This document shows, piece after piece, positions 27,507-35,397 of a DNA stretch of 64,000 nucleotides. Both the position numbers and the translations under genes were made by a program. Each line of letters opens with the position of its first letter. Positions within the stretch are counted from its first letter, which is position 1. The stretch spans positions 1-64,000 of the forward strand of contig JAFWWB010000059.1 in the NCBI GenBank assembly GCA_017518185.1, read 5' to 3'. The stretch is from Lachnospiraceae bacterium. Its GTDB lineage: Bacteria > Bacillota > Clostridia > Lachnospirales > Lachnospiraceae. The notes beneath the pieces were generated by a model. That model did not search any database, had not been told where the DNA came from, and worked only from the letters and a program-made list of their open reading frames with translations.

Positions 27507-28714
27507 CAGTCTTCTCCCTCGTATGTTTCATAGTAGAATCTTTCAAGTTCCTTTGCGTCCATGAGCACGGGAACGGGGTAAACGGGATTGCCTTCCTTAT
27601 CTGCGAAGGAAGCCATCTTCTTTATGTCAGCAAGCTTTATGGCGGGGATCTTCGTGCCTATGCCTATAATGCTGTTCAGCTCCTTAACCGCCTTTATGAA
27701 CTTCCTTGCGGCAAGGCCTTCATCTGTATCCATCGATGCCACTCCGGCGGCAATGGCCAGGGCCTTGAGCTGGGGATAGATCTTCGAGCCGTAGGCTTCA
27801 AGCACATAGGGCAGCAGTATGGCAGTGGTCTCTCCGTGGGGCAGGTTATACTGTCCGCTGAGGGAATGGCTCACTGCATGCACATAGCCTACGTAGGAAA
27901 CGGTAAAGGCGTGGCCGCCCAGATAGGAAGCGCGGAGCATGCCGCGGCGGGCCTTCATGTCATTACCGTTCTTACATGCGCGTTCCAGATACTTAAATAC
28001 AAGCCTTACGCAGCGCAGGGCTTCCTGCCTGGTGAGCCTTGTGGTAGATCCGCCGATATAGGCTTCAACCGCATGGGCGAGCGTATCCATGCCCGTGCCT
28101 GCGGTGACGGAAGGGGGCAGGGTGCGGGTGGTCTCGGGATCCAACACAGCAACATCCGGTATCAGGGGGAAGTCCATAAGCGCATACTTATGGCCGCTTT
28201 CCTCATCCACAACGACGGCGGCCACGGTGGTCTCGCTGCCGGTCCCGGCAGTGGTGGGTATTGCTATGGTGTAAGGCGTTTTCTTCCAGATCCTGAGCAT
28301 GCCGCCCAGGTCTTTGAGAGTGGCTTCCGGTCTTGCTATGAGCGCACCCACGGCCTTGGCACAGTCCATGGAGGAGCCGCCGCCGAAGCCTATGAGGGCC
28401 TCGCAGCCGTCGGCCAGATACATGCCTCTTGCCTCTTCAACTATATGCACCGTGGGATTGGACTGTACCTTGTCGTATACGGTGAGCTTTATGTTTTCCT
28501 TTACCAGTATCTCCTCGAGATGTGAGGTGATGCCGAAACCCCTTATGCTCTTGTCGGTCACCAGCATGACGTTTCCGATACCCTGCTTTTTCAGCAGTGA
28601 AGGGATCTCGTCAACGCTGTTGAGTATATCGGGATTCCTGTAGGGAAGAAAGGGTATGGCTGCCTTGAAGCCAAACTGAAAGGTGCGGCAGAAGGCCGCT
28701 TTCAACGGGTTCAT
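27506..28714 (-). CDS. Iron-containing alcohol dehydrogenase
   Basis: 402-residue group III (Fe-dependent) alcohol dehydrogenase. The Rossmann-like N-terminal half contains GGGSSMDCAKAVG and TTAGTGSE; the metal region holds DTLAHAVEAY and HAVSHSLSG...LPHG, giving the Asp and three His ligands. It interconverts an alcohol and an aldehyde with NAD(P)H. Translationally coupled to the downstream aldehyde dehydrogenase; together they could consume or form aldehydes from sugar breakdown (for example lactaldehyde-like compounds), which is inference. Confidence 0.93.
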   Translation of the reverse strand: MNPLKAAFCRTFQFGFKAAIPFLPYRNPDILNSVDEIPSLLKKQGIGNVMLVTDKSIRGFGITSHLEEILVKENIKLTVYDKVQSNPTVHIVEEARGMYLADGCEALIGFGGGSSMDCAKAVGALIARPEATLKDLGGMLRIWKKTPYTIAIPTTAGTGSETTVAAVVVDEESGHKYALMDFPLIPDVAVLDPETTRTLPPSVTAGTGMDTLAHAVEAYIGGSTTRLTRQEALRCVRLVFKYLERACKNGNDMKARRGMLRASYLGGHAFTVSYVGYVHAVSHSLSGQYNLPHGETTAILLPYVLEAYGSKIYPQLKALAIAAGVASMDTDEGLAARKFIKAVKELNSIIGIGTKIPAIKLADIKKMASFADKEGNPVYPVPVLMDAKELERFYYETYEGED

Positions 28715-28743
28715 TATTTTTGTATTCTCCTTTCGTGAAGGGC

Positions 28744-29643
28744 TTATAAAAGCCCGACTATACTGTTTATATCCGCTATGCCGTGGCGCTTCATGTATTC
28801 CTCTATGCCCTTTACCGTTTTTACGGCGGTATCGGGATCGTGGAAGTTCATGGTGCCTATGGACACGGCTCTTGCGCCGGCAAGCATGAACTCTATGGCA
28901 TCATCGCCGTTTGCTATGCCGCCCATGCCTATGACGGGTATCTCCACGGCGTGGGCCGCTTCGTAGACCATCCTGAGTGCCACGGGCTTTACCGCAGGAC
29001 CGGAAAAGCCGCCGGTCTTATTTGCGAGCACGAAGCACCGGCGCTCTATATCTATCTTCATTCCGATAAGCGTATTGATGAGGGAGATGGCATCGGCGCC
29101 GCCGTCACGGGCAGCTATGGCCATGTCCTTTATGCTGGTGACATTGGGAGTGAGCTTCATTATCACCGGCTTTTTTGAGAGGCGCTTTATCTCCTTTGTG
29201 GTGTGTTCCAGGATCTTCGCGTCCTGTCCGAAGGCCAGGGCGCCCTGCTTTACGTTGGGGCAGGAGACGTTTATCTCCAGCATGTCAACATCCGTTTCGT
29301 TAAGGCGTTCCACCACGTTCAGGTATTCCTCAAGGGAATGGCCGCAGACATTGACGATGATCCTTGTGTTATAGCCCTCCAGAAAGGGGAGATCCCTTTC
29401 CAGGAATACGTCTATGCCGGGATTCTGAAGGCCTATTGCATTCAGCATCCCGCCGTAGACCTCAGCCACACGGGGAGTTGGATTCCCCTCCCAGGCTTTA
29501 TCCGCCACGCCCTTGGTGACCACTGCGCCAAGCGCGTTGATATCCGTGAGCTCACTGTATTCCATGCCGGAGCCGAAGGTTCCGGAGGCCGTCATCACGG
29601 GATTCTTAAGTTCTACTCCTGCTATGGTAACTTTTGTGTTCAT
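28744..29643 (-). CDS. pyrD: Dihydroorotate dehydrogenase B, catalytic subunit
   Basis: 299 residues; FMN enzyme oxidising dihydroorotate to orotate in pyrimidine synthesis. The catalytic base C128 in NVSCPN marks class 1 (Cys instead of Ser), and the general length and FGQDA segment mark class 1B, which normally partners with the iron-sulfur flavoprotein PyrK. No pyrK lies in this window, so the partner must be elsewhere. It sits three bases after rsmI, an unusual neighbour for a pyrimidine gene. Confidence 0.93.
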   Translation of the reverse strand: MNTKVTIAGVELKNPVMTASGTFGSGMEYSELTDINALGAVVTKGVADKAWEGNPTPRVAEVYGGMLNAIGLQNPGIDVFLERDLPFLEGYNTRIIVNVCGHSLEEYLNVVERLNETDVDMLEINVSCPNVKQGALAFGQDAKILEHTTKEIKRLSKKPVIMKLTPNVTSIKDMAIAARDGGADAISLINTLIGMKIDIERRCFVLANKTGGFSGPAVKPVALRMVYEAAHAVEIPVIGMGGIANGDDAIEFMLAGARAVSIGTMNFHDPDTAVKTVKGIEEYMKRHGIADINSIVGLL

Positions 29644-29646
29644 ATC

Positions 29647-30480
29647 CTATCCTTTATGAAGTGTGTCATAAACTTCCCTCTTGGGGATACCGCGTTCCAA
29701 TGCCACCTGCTTCATGGCGGCTTTATGATCCAGCCCCTCAGCCTCCTTCATGGCCACATGTTCTTCTATTGATAGTTCTGCGAAGCTGTCACGCTTTTCC
29801 CGGAGGAGCTCTTCCGGATCACGGCCCTCTATAACAAGCACGTATTCGCCTCTGGGCTCGTTCTCGCTGTAATGGGCAACGGCAGCAGCGAGGGTCGTAT
29901 GCTCCACCTCTTCGAACTTTTTCGTAAGCTCCCTGCAGAGCGCCAGCCTTCTGTCTCCCAGGGCTTCCTTAAGCTCCTTTAAGGTGGAGAGCAGATGGTG
30001 GGGGGCTTCGTATATGATGAGGGTGCGGGTGTCGCTCTTAAGCTCTTCCAGTATGCGCTTCCGCTCCTTTTTGTCGGAGGGAAGGAAGGCTTCGAAGGAA
30101 AAGCGCCTTGTGCTCAGTCCCGAAAGGGTCAGGGCCGTAATGCAGGCCGCGGGCCCCGGAAGGCTTGTTACGGCTATCCCTTCCTCTATGCAGCGCCGTA
30201 TCAGCACTTCCCCGGGATCCGAGATACCGGGAGTCCCGGCATCGGTTATCAGGGCGATATCAGCGCCTTCCTTAAGCTTATCGATGAGAGTCTCCGCCTT
30301 ATCGAAGCGGTTATACTCGTGATAGCTTGTAAGGGGCGTGTGGATATCGAAGTGGTTCAGCAGTTTTATGCTGTTCCTCGTATCCTCAGCTGCTATTATA
30401 TCGGCCTCCCGCAGGGTGTCAAGCACGCGCTGTGAGATGTCGCCGAGGTTGCCTATGGGGGTTGCGCAGATGTAGAGCAT
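29647..30480 (-). CDS. rsmI: 16S rRNA 2'-O-methyltransferase RsmI
   Basis: 277 residues; methylates the 2'-hydroxyl of C1402 in 16S rRNA using S-adenosylmethionine. Tetrapyrrole-methylase fold: TPIGNLGDI near the N-terminus, AEDTRN, TDAGTPGISDPG and LPGPAA in the SAM-binding part. The C-terminal helical tail (about 225-277) is present. ATG follows GGAGG. Three bases separate it from pyrD downstream. Confidence 0.95.
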   Translation of the reverse strand: MLYICATPIGNLGDISQRVLDTLREADIIAAEDTRNSIKLLNHFDIHTPLTSYHEYNRFDKAETLIDKLKEGADIALITDAGTPGISDPGEVLIRRCIEEGIAVTSLPGPAACITALTLSGLSTRRFSFEAFLPSDKKERKRILEELKSDTRTLIIYEAPHHLLSTLKELKEALGDRRLALCRELTKKFEEVEHTTLAAAVAHYSENEPRGEYVLVIEGRDPEELLREKRDSFAELSIEEHVAMKEAEGLDHKAAMKQVALERGIPKREVYDTLHKG

Positions 30481-30519
30481 TATGCCTCCTGTATAGTGAG
30501 CGGCAGAGCTGTCCGGCGT

Positions 30520-31266
30520 TTACTGTGATATCCAGTCAGGGCGTTTTCCGGCTCCGGGGCCGGTGCTTCCGTATTCTTCAAAGCGGACCGTGGCCTTCCG
30601 TTCATTCCAGTCGGCAAAGCCTTCCGCCGCTATATGGGCATCCAGAAAACAGTTCTCAAGCCGTACCTTTGCAAATTCGCGCCAGGGTCTTGCGATATAT
30701 GTGCTGCCGTCCGGAACTTCCTCCGGGGAAGAGCGCAGGAAGCGGCAGTTTAGGGCTGTGAAGCCTGTATCGCAGTCCTCGGGCGTGCAGGGTGCAAAGA
30801 CGTAGCCGGGCTCGATGTTTATGAACTCGCAGTCCCTGAAGAGGGCAGTGGCTCCGCCGAAGATAAAATCCACTCCGCCGTATATCCTGCAGCCTTCAAA
30901 TAAATAAGAACGGCGGGTGCGGGGCGTAAACTGCTTCGGCCCCAGAAAGCCGTCCTTTTCAAGCTCCTTCGGAGGGAGCGGTGCCAGGAAAAGAGTGTCC
31001 TGATGTCCGTATATGCTGCAGTTTCGGAGAACGATGCCGTCCCCGTCCAGATATAGGGCTATGGCCTGGCCGGCCTCCGCGCCGGGGCCTGCTGTATTCT
31101 CAAAACGGCAGTTCTCAAAGAGAAGCCGGTCGCCGTCTGCAAGGAGCGTGGCAGTGCGGAAGGTGTGATAAGGCCTTCCGTCTTCATGCATCTGCCTCGC
31201 TCCGAGAGAGTTCGACCAGCTCCGGTCCCTGTATATCCTGTCGTTTTCCGAAAGTACGTACTGCAA
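30520..31266 (-). CDS. Pectin methylesterase-like protein (CE8), short N-terminus
   Basis: 248 residues of the right-handed beta-helix of carbohydrate esterase family 8, which removes methyl groups from polygalacturonate. Motifs: GHQDTLF (first catalytic Asp), GGVDFIFGGATA (second Asp) and ARPWRE (Arg). There is no signal peptide and the usual first ~60-70 residues are absent, compared with ~300-320 in typical members. The reading frame opens with TTG immediately after the ackA stop and in the same frame; no ribosome site is visible. It may be a 5'-truncated gene, a product of coupling or readthrough from ackA, or start at an internal ATG (residue 26). Confidence 0.72.
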   Translation of the reverse strand: MQYVLSENDRIYRDRSWSNSLGARQMHEDGRPYHTFRTATLLADGDRLLFENCRFENTAGPGAEAGQAIALYLDGDGIVLRNCSIYGHQDTLFLAPLPPKELEKDGFLGPKQFTPRTRRSYLFEGCRIYGGVDFIFGGATALFRDCEFINIEPGYVFAPCTPEDCDTGFTALNCRFLRSSPEEVPDGSTYIARPWREFAKVRLENCFLDAHIAAEGFADWNERKATVRFEEYGSTGPGAGKRPDWISQ

Positions 31267-32460
31267 TTAAAGCAGTTCCAGGGTCTGGCGCGCGATGGCC
31301 AGCTCCTCGTTGGTGGGTACTATCATCACGGTCACTTTGCTGCCGGGATCGGAGAGCACCAGCTCCTCGCCGCGGATCTTCAGCTTCTCCTCATCATAGC
31401 TTACGCCAAGATACTTAAAGTAGGGCATGAGGCGGGTGCGCACGCCGTAGCTGTTCTCGCCTATGCCTGCGGTGAGGGCGATGATATCCACGCCCTGCAT
31501 GGCCATGATATAGGAGCCGATATATTTCGCGACCCTGTAGCAGTAGGTATCAAGGGTCATGGCTGCAAGCTCGTTGCCGTTGTCGGCCGCATCGCAGAGA
31601 TCCCTGAAATCGCTGGACAGACCGCCGGAAAGACCCAGCACGCCGCTCTTCTTATTCAGCACGGTGTTCATCTCGGCGGGACTCAGGTTCTCTTTTTCAC
31701 AGATGAAGTCGAAGACTGCGGGATCCATATCGCCGCTCCTGGTGCCCATGATAAGGCCTTCCAGGGGAGTGAGGCCCATGGAGGTGTCCACGCACTTTCC
31801 GTGATCCACTGCGGAGATGCTGCCGCCGTTGCCCAGGTGGCAGACGATGATCTTAAGATCCTTACGGTCTTTGCCAAGGATCTCTGCCGCACGGGCGGAG
31901 ACGTAGTCATGGCTGGTGCCGTGGAAGCCGTAGCGGCGGATCTTGTACTTCTCATAAAACTCATAGGGAAGGCCGTACATATAGGCCTTCTTCGGCATGG
32001 TCTGATGGAAGGCAGTGTCGAAGACCGCTGCCTGGGGCACGCCCGGCATGTTCTCTGCGCAGGCCCTGATGCCGATGAGGTTGGCGGGATTGTGGAGAGG
32101 GGCAAGGGAGCTCAGCTCCTCGATGTCCTTCATCACAGAGTCATTGATGAGCACTGCGTGGTCGAACTTCTCACCGCCGTGGACCACTCTGTGGCCTACC
32201 GCGCCGATCTCCGAAAGTGAGGAGATGACGCCGTGCTCCTTATCCGTAAGGGCTTCGATGACCATGCGCACGGCCACGGAGTGGTCGGGCATGGGCTCTT
32301 GGCGGGTGAACTTATCCTTTCCCGCAGGGGAGTGGGTCAGTACGCTGCCCTCGATGCCTATACGCTCCGCAAGGCCCTTTGCCAGCACATTCTCGCTCTC
32401 CGAGTCGATGAGCTGGTACTTCAGCGATGAACTGCCGCAGTTGATGACTAAGATGTTCAT
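31267..32460 (-). CDS. ackA: Acetate kinase
   Basis: 397 residues; interconverts acetyl phosphate and ADP with acetate and ATP. ASKHA-fold signatures: NCGSSSLK at the N-terminus, GHRVVHGG, FDTAFH and the GTSHDYV segment, then CHLGNGGS. GGAGG lies before the ATG. Its partner Pta is not adjacent but sits in the divergent uronate operon at 39.9 kb. The stop codon is followed directly, in the same frame, by the pectin methylesterase-like ORF. Confidence 0.96.
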   Translation of the reverse strand: MNILVINCGSSSLKYQLIDSESENVLAKGLAERIGIEGSVLTHSPAGKDKFTRQEPMPDHSVAVRMVIEALTDKEHGVISSLSEIGAVGHRVVHGGEKFDHAVLINDSVMKDIEELSSLAPLHNPANLIGIRACAENMPGVPQAAVFDTAFHQTMPKKAYMYGLPYEFYEKYKIRRYGFHGTSHDYVSARAAEILGKDRKDLKIIVCHLGNGGSISAVDHGKCVDTSMGLTPLEGLIMGTRSGDMDPAVFDFICEKENLSPAEMNTVLNKKSGVLGLSGGLSSDFRDLCDAADNGNELAAMTLDTYCYRVAKYIGSYIMAMQGVDIIALTAGIGENSYGVRTRLMPYFKYLGVSYDEEKLKIRGEELVLSDPGSKVTVMIVPTNEELAIARQTLELL

Positions 32461-32558
32461 GTTTAAAAATCCTCCATTGTATTTTTTCTGTTATCGTCTG
32501 ACGTACGCCCGTCGCCGCTGCAGCCAAACTGCGGCCGGCCGGATTACGTCGTTAAGCT

Positions 32559-33977
32559 TTATCCAACTATTCCCATAGGCTCATAACGTAACCGAATAGA
32601 CGGCAGCTTCGTCATGGTGGCGCGGTAGTTGGTTGCCCAGTCCTTGTGGCCGTCTTCCACGTTGATGCCCTCTGGAGGCGTTGCGAAGATCCTGAGGGGA
32701 AGAGTGCAGCCGTCGGCTACGGGCTTCTCAAAGAATGCCGGCATCAGGTCTATGGTCTTTGTGCCGGGAGCCTTGTAGAACCAGCGCCCGTTTATCTCCA
32801 TCATAAGGGAGAGCTCTTCTTCGAAAGTGATCTCCATGAATTCCGGGCTGTGCTCGAAGTATACGTTCATTGCAAGGCCATCCGCGTCGTCGGCGCCGCC
32901 CCAGCGGAATTCAAAGGGAAGCTCAAGCTCTGCGCCGTTCTTCATCGCAGGACGGCAGTAAGGGTCATTCAGCAGCTCCTTATATTCCTTCATCATGGGC
33001 TGTGCGATGCCCACATTCACGTTATTGGGATCCTGTACCTCGAGGCCGAGCCTTCCGCGGTCGCGGAACTGGTACATGGTGAGGGCTTCAAGCCAGTCTG
33101 CTTCCTCAAGTTTTACCTTCTCCACGTAGCGCTTTATTATATCGCCCTGGTGAAGAGGGCCCACCACATCGCCGTCGGCGTTGAATTCGCTCATTACCAC
33201 GGGCTTATCCTGGCCCGTTATCTTCTTAAGCCTGTCATGGGTATATTTGAAATGCTTAAAGGTCTTGTCCACGCTCTGGTAATTGAAGCTGCCGTCCTCG
33301 TGGCCCTTTTCGGCAGTGTCCAGAGGCCAGCCGTAGTGGAGGGCGATATAGCGGTCCGCGCTCCATACATCTGCGGTCTTATAAGCTTCCAGGAAGTCAT
33401 CCTCGCAGTCTACCTTTCCGCCTGCTTTCACGGCAAAGCCGGCGCAGAAGATGGTCTTTACGTTAGGGGCTTCCTTATGGATGATATTTGTGAAGCGTAC
33501 GTGGAAATCAGCGATCTCTTTGAAGGTATAGCGCTTGTTATGGGTGAACCACGCGCCCATGCATTCATGATTTATACGTAAGCGCATGCGGCCGTAGGGA
33601 CGGAGCTTTCTGGCAAATTCCTTAAGTGCCTTGTCTCCGATCTTGCAGTCCGCGGTCAGGGTCAGGGTCACGTCCTGCCCGTGGCGCCGCACGTCCTTCA
33701 TGCATTCGAAGGCTTCATCGGTAAAAGGAAAATAGTCGTCATAGGGATAGTCCCAGACGGAGTTTATCTCCTTGCCTTTGAACTTTTCGGACATCCGTGC
33801 CGGCCAGTCCTTATCCCTGGGGTACCAGGTATACATGAGATTGATGTTCCTGTGGGGACGGCCGAGGACATTGAGTATATAGTCCTGATCAACGTATTCC
33901 GCCCTTTCGCTGCCGTCGGAAAGATCCAGGGCCAGCGGGGCCTTTCCCATGTGAACGGAAAAGAGCTTATCGGTCAT
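32559..33977 (-). CDS. Cytosolic clan-A glycoside hydrolase candidate
   Basis: 472 residues without signal peptide. A TIM-barrel-like region (about 30-330) carries RINHECMGAWF, comparable to the acid/base motif of clan GH-A enzymes such as GH26 (R-x-x-H-E-x-N-G), and VVMSEFNAD, a plausible beta-strand-7 nucleophile Glu. A C-terminal beta-sandwich follows. I cannot assign a family; GH26-, GH39- or GH5-like distant members are possible. It has a strong AAGGAGG site. A LacI-type operator lies about 190 bases upstream, so it is probably a member of the uronate regulon. Confidence 0.6.
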   Translation of the reverse strand: MTDKLFSVHMGKAPLALDLSDGSERAEYVDQDYILNVLGRPHRNINLMYTWYPRDKDWPARMSEKFKGKEINSVWDYPYDDYFPFTDEAFECMKDVRRHGQDVTLTLTADCKIGDKALKEFARKLRPYGRMRLRINHECMGAWFTHNKRYTFKEIADFHVRFTNIIHKEAPNVKTIFCAGFAVKAGGKVDCEDDFLEAYKTADVWSADRYIALHYGWPLDTAEKGHEDGSFNYQSVDKTFKHFKYTHDRLKKITGQDKPVVMSEFNADGDVVGPLHQGDIIKRYVEKVKLEEADWLEALTMYQFRDRGRLGLEVQDPNNVNVGIAQPMMKEYKELLNDPYCRPAMKNGAELELPFEFRWGGADDADGLAMNVYFEHSPEFMEITFEEELSLMMEINGRWFYKAPGTKTIDLMPAFFEKPVADGCTLPLRIFATPPEGINVEDGHKDWATNYRATMTKLPSIRLRYEPMGIVG

Positions 33978-34165
33978 ACACGGAAGCCTCCTTTTTGGAT
34001 TCTTTATATCCGTCCGGAAAGCGGACGGACACTCCTTACAAAGATAAATAAACTTTCGGGGTTTGTCAATCGGGGCTTTTCAGTAATGAGCGTAATATAT
34101 ACACAAAAAACGGTATAAAAAATCGGCAGGTGTGATAATTCACATTTTTGCTCTGTGATTATAAA

Positions 34166-34181
34166 ATGTAAGTGCTTACAT
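34166..34181. promoter_or_regulatory. LacI-type operator 1
   Basis: ATGTAAGTGCTTACAT, a 16-bp palindrome with one central mismatch (AAGTGCTT against AAGCGCTT). It matches the operator in front of uxaC at 15 of 16 positions. LacI-family repressors commonly bind such TGTAAGCGCTTACA dyads. Confidence 0.85.
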
Positions 34182-34284
34182 GTTCTGCGCGGGCAGAACA
34201 GGGAGCCGCGGGGCAGCGGCTTTTCGAGGCACAAAACAGCTGTGCCCGTCTACCGGGAATCGGGGCCGGTTAATTAGGGACGGG
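34181..34284 (+). promoter_or_regulatory. Structured leader before the LacI regulator
   Basis: Four successive inverted repeats on the plus strand: TGTTCTGC with GCAGAACA (34181-34200, GCGG loop); AGCCGC with GCGGCT followed by TTTT (34204-34224, terminator-like); GGCACA with TGTGCC (34228-34246); CCCGTC with GACGGG (34245-34250 / 34279-34284). The second could act as an attenuator. Known riboswitch families were not recognised. Confidence 0.5.
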
Positions 34285-34312
34285 TACACTAATATGCGAT
34301 GAGAGGAACAGG

Positions 34313-35311
34313 ATGAATATCTATCAGGTAGCAGAGCTGGCGGGTGTGTCCATAGCCACCGTATCCAGGGTGATGAACGGATCCGACAAGGTCAGCGAGA
34401 AAACCAGGAGCCGTGTCCTGCAGGTGATCGACGAGGTGGGCTTTACCCCCAATGTCTTCGCCCAGGGACTGGGCCTCAATACCATGCATACCATAGGGAT
34501 ACTGGTCCCCAACATTTCCGATATCTACATGTCTTCTGCAGTAGCCTATCTGCAGGACAGCCTTGCCAAATACGGATATGACCTGCTTTTGGGCAACAGC
34601 GGTTTTGAACAGGAGAAGAAAGAGCAGCAGACGGCGCTCCTCCTTTCCAAGCATGTGGATGCGCTGATATATGTGGGCTCCACCTACGCCGGCAGCGGCA
34701 AGGACGAGAGAGAGACGGATTACATCAGGCGGGCCGCGGAGCAGGTGCCGGTCTTTGTCATCAACGGAGGTGTTGACGGAGATAACATCTACAGCTCGGT
34801 CTGCGAGGATGAGGCGGCTGTGTACAATGCGGCCAAAGTGCTGATAAAGAAGGGCTGTTCGAAGATCTGGTTCCTCACGGATTCCAGATCCTACAGCGCC
34901 ATAAAGAAGCGTACGGGCTATGAGCGCGCCATTGAGGAGGCCGGCCTTAATCCGGTGCAGCTCCATGTGGACAACCGCATACACAAAGTGAGGGACTATC
35001 TGCTGCAGCACGATGACCTGAACTTTGACGCGGTGATAGCGGGCAGCGATGCCATAGCCATAGGAGTGATGAAATACGCGGTACAGAAGGGGCTGTGCGT
35101 CCCCGAGGATATCGCGGTCATAGGCTACAACAATTCGGAGCTGGCGCTGGCCTGTGAGCCGGAGCTCACCAGCATAGACAATCACACCGAGCAGATCTGC
35201 AGGGATACGGTGGAGAGGATGATAAAGGTGTTTGAGGCCGGTGGGGCGGAGAACAACATAAAAAGAAAGCTTACCGTGCCCTGTGAACTGGTGGAGCGCG
35301 GGTCGAGCTGA
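34313..35311 (+). CDS. LacI-family transcriptional regulator of uronate genes
   Basis: 332 residues. The N-terminal helix-turn-helix (YQVAELAGVSIATVSRVMNG) and hinge helix are standard for LacI/GalR; the C-terminal periplasmic-binding-like domain (GILVPNISD, VIAGSDAIAIG, VIGYNNSELA) would bind an inducer, probably a uronate intermediate. It lies between two matching operators, one upstream of itself and one covering the uxaC start region, so autoregulation and control of the uxaC operon are likely. The gene ends 87 bases before uxaC. Confidence 0.92.
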   Translation: MNIYQVAELAGVSIATVSRVMNGSDKVSEKTRSRVLQVIDEVGFTPNVFAQGLGLNTMHTIGILVPNISDIYMSSAVAYLQDSLAKYGYDLLLGNSGFEQEKKEQQTALLLSKHVDALIYVGSTYAGSGKDERETDYIRRAAEQVPVFVINGGVDGDNIYSSVCEDEAAVYNAAKVLIKKGCSKIWFLTDSRSYSAIKKRTGYERAIEEAGLNPVQLHVDNRIHKVRDYLLQHDDLNFDAVIAGSDAIAIGVMKYAVQKGLCVPEDIAVIGYNNSELALACEPELTSIDNHTEQICRDTVERMIKVFEAGGAENNIKRKLTVPCELVERGSS

Positions 35312-35327
35312 TTTTTTCAAAAAACAG

Positions 35328-35356
35328 TTGACAGGGAGCGGATAAGCTGATATAAA
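35328..35356 (+). promoter_or_regulatory. Promoter of the uxaC operon
   Basis: TTGACA (35328-35333), 17 bases, TATAAA (35351-35356). The operator at 35361-35376 covers the expected transcription start. Confidence 0.88.
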
Positions 35357-35360
35357 GAGA

Positions 35361-35376
35361 ATGTAAGCGCTTACAT
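35361..35376. promoter_or_regulatory. LacI-type operator 2, over the uxaC start point
   Basis: ATGTAAGCGCTTACAT, a perfect 16-bp palindrome five bases after the -10 box. Repressor binding here would block RNA polymerase. Same sequence as operator 1 but for one base. Confidence 0.9.
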
Positions 35377-35397
35377 AAAGCAGGAGGGTTACCCGAT

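Larger units (their letters stand above)
33978..34312. promoter_or_regulatory. Divergent regulatory region between glycosidase and LacI regulator
   Basis: 335 bases without a gene. It holds an AT-rich stretch, a minus-strand TATAAT-like box near 34159-34164 that would serve the glycosidase, the LacI-type operator at 34166-34181 and, on the regulator side, four consecutive hairpins up to 34284. The operator is placed so that one repressor could act on both directions. Confidence 0.6.
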
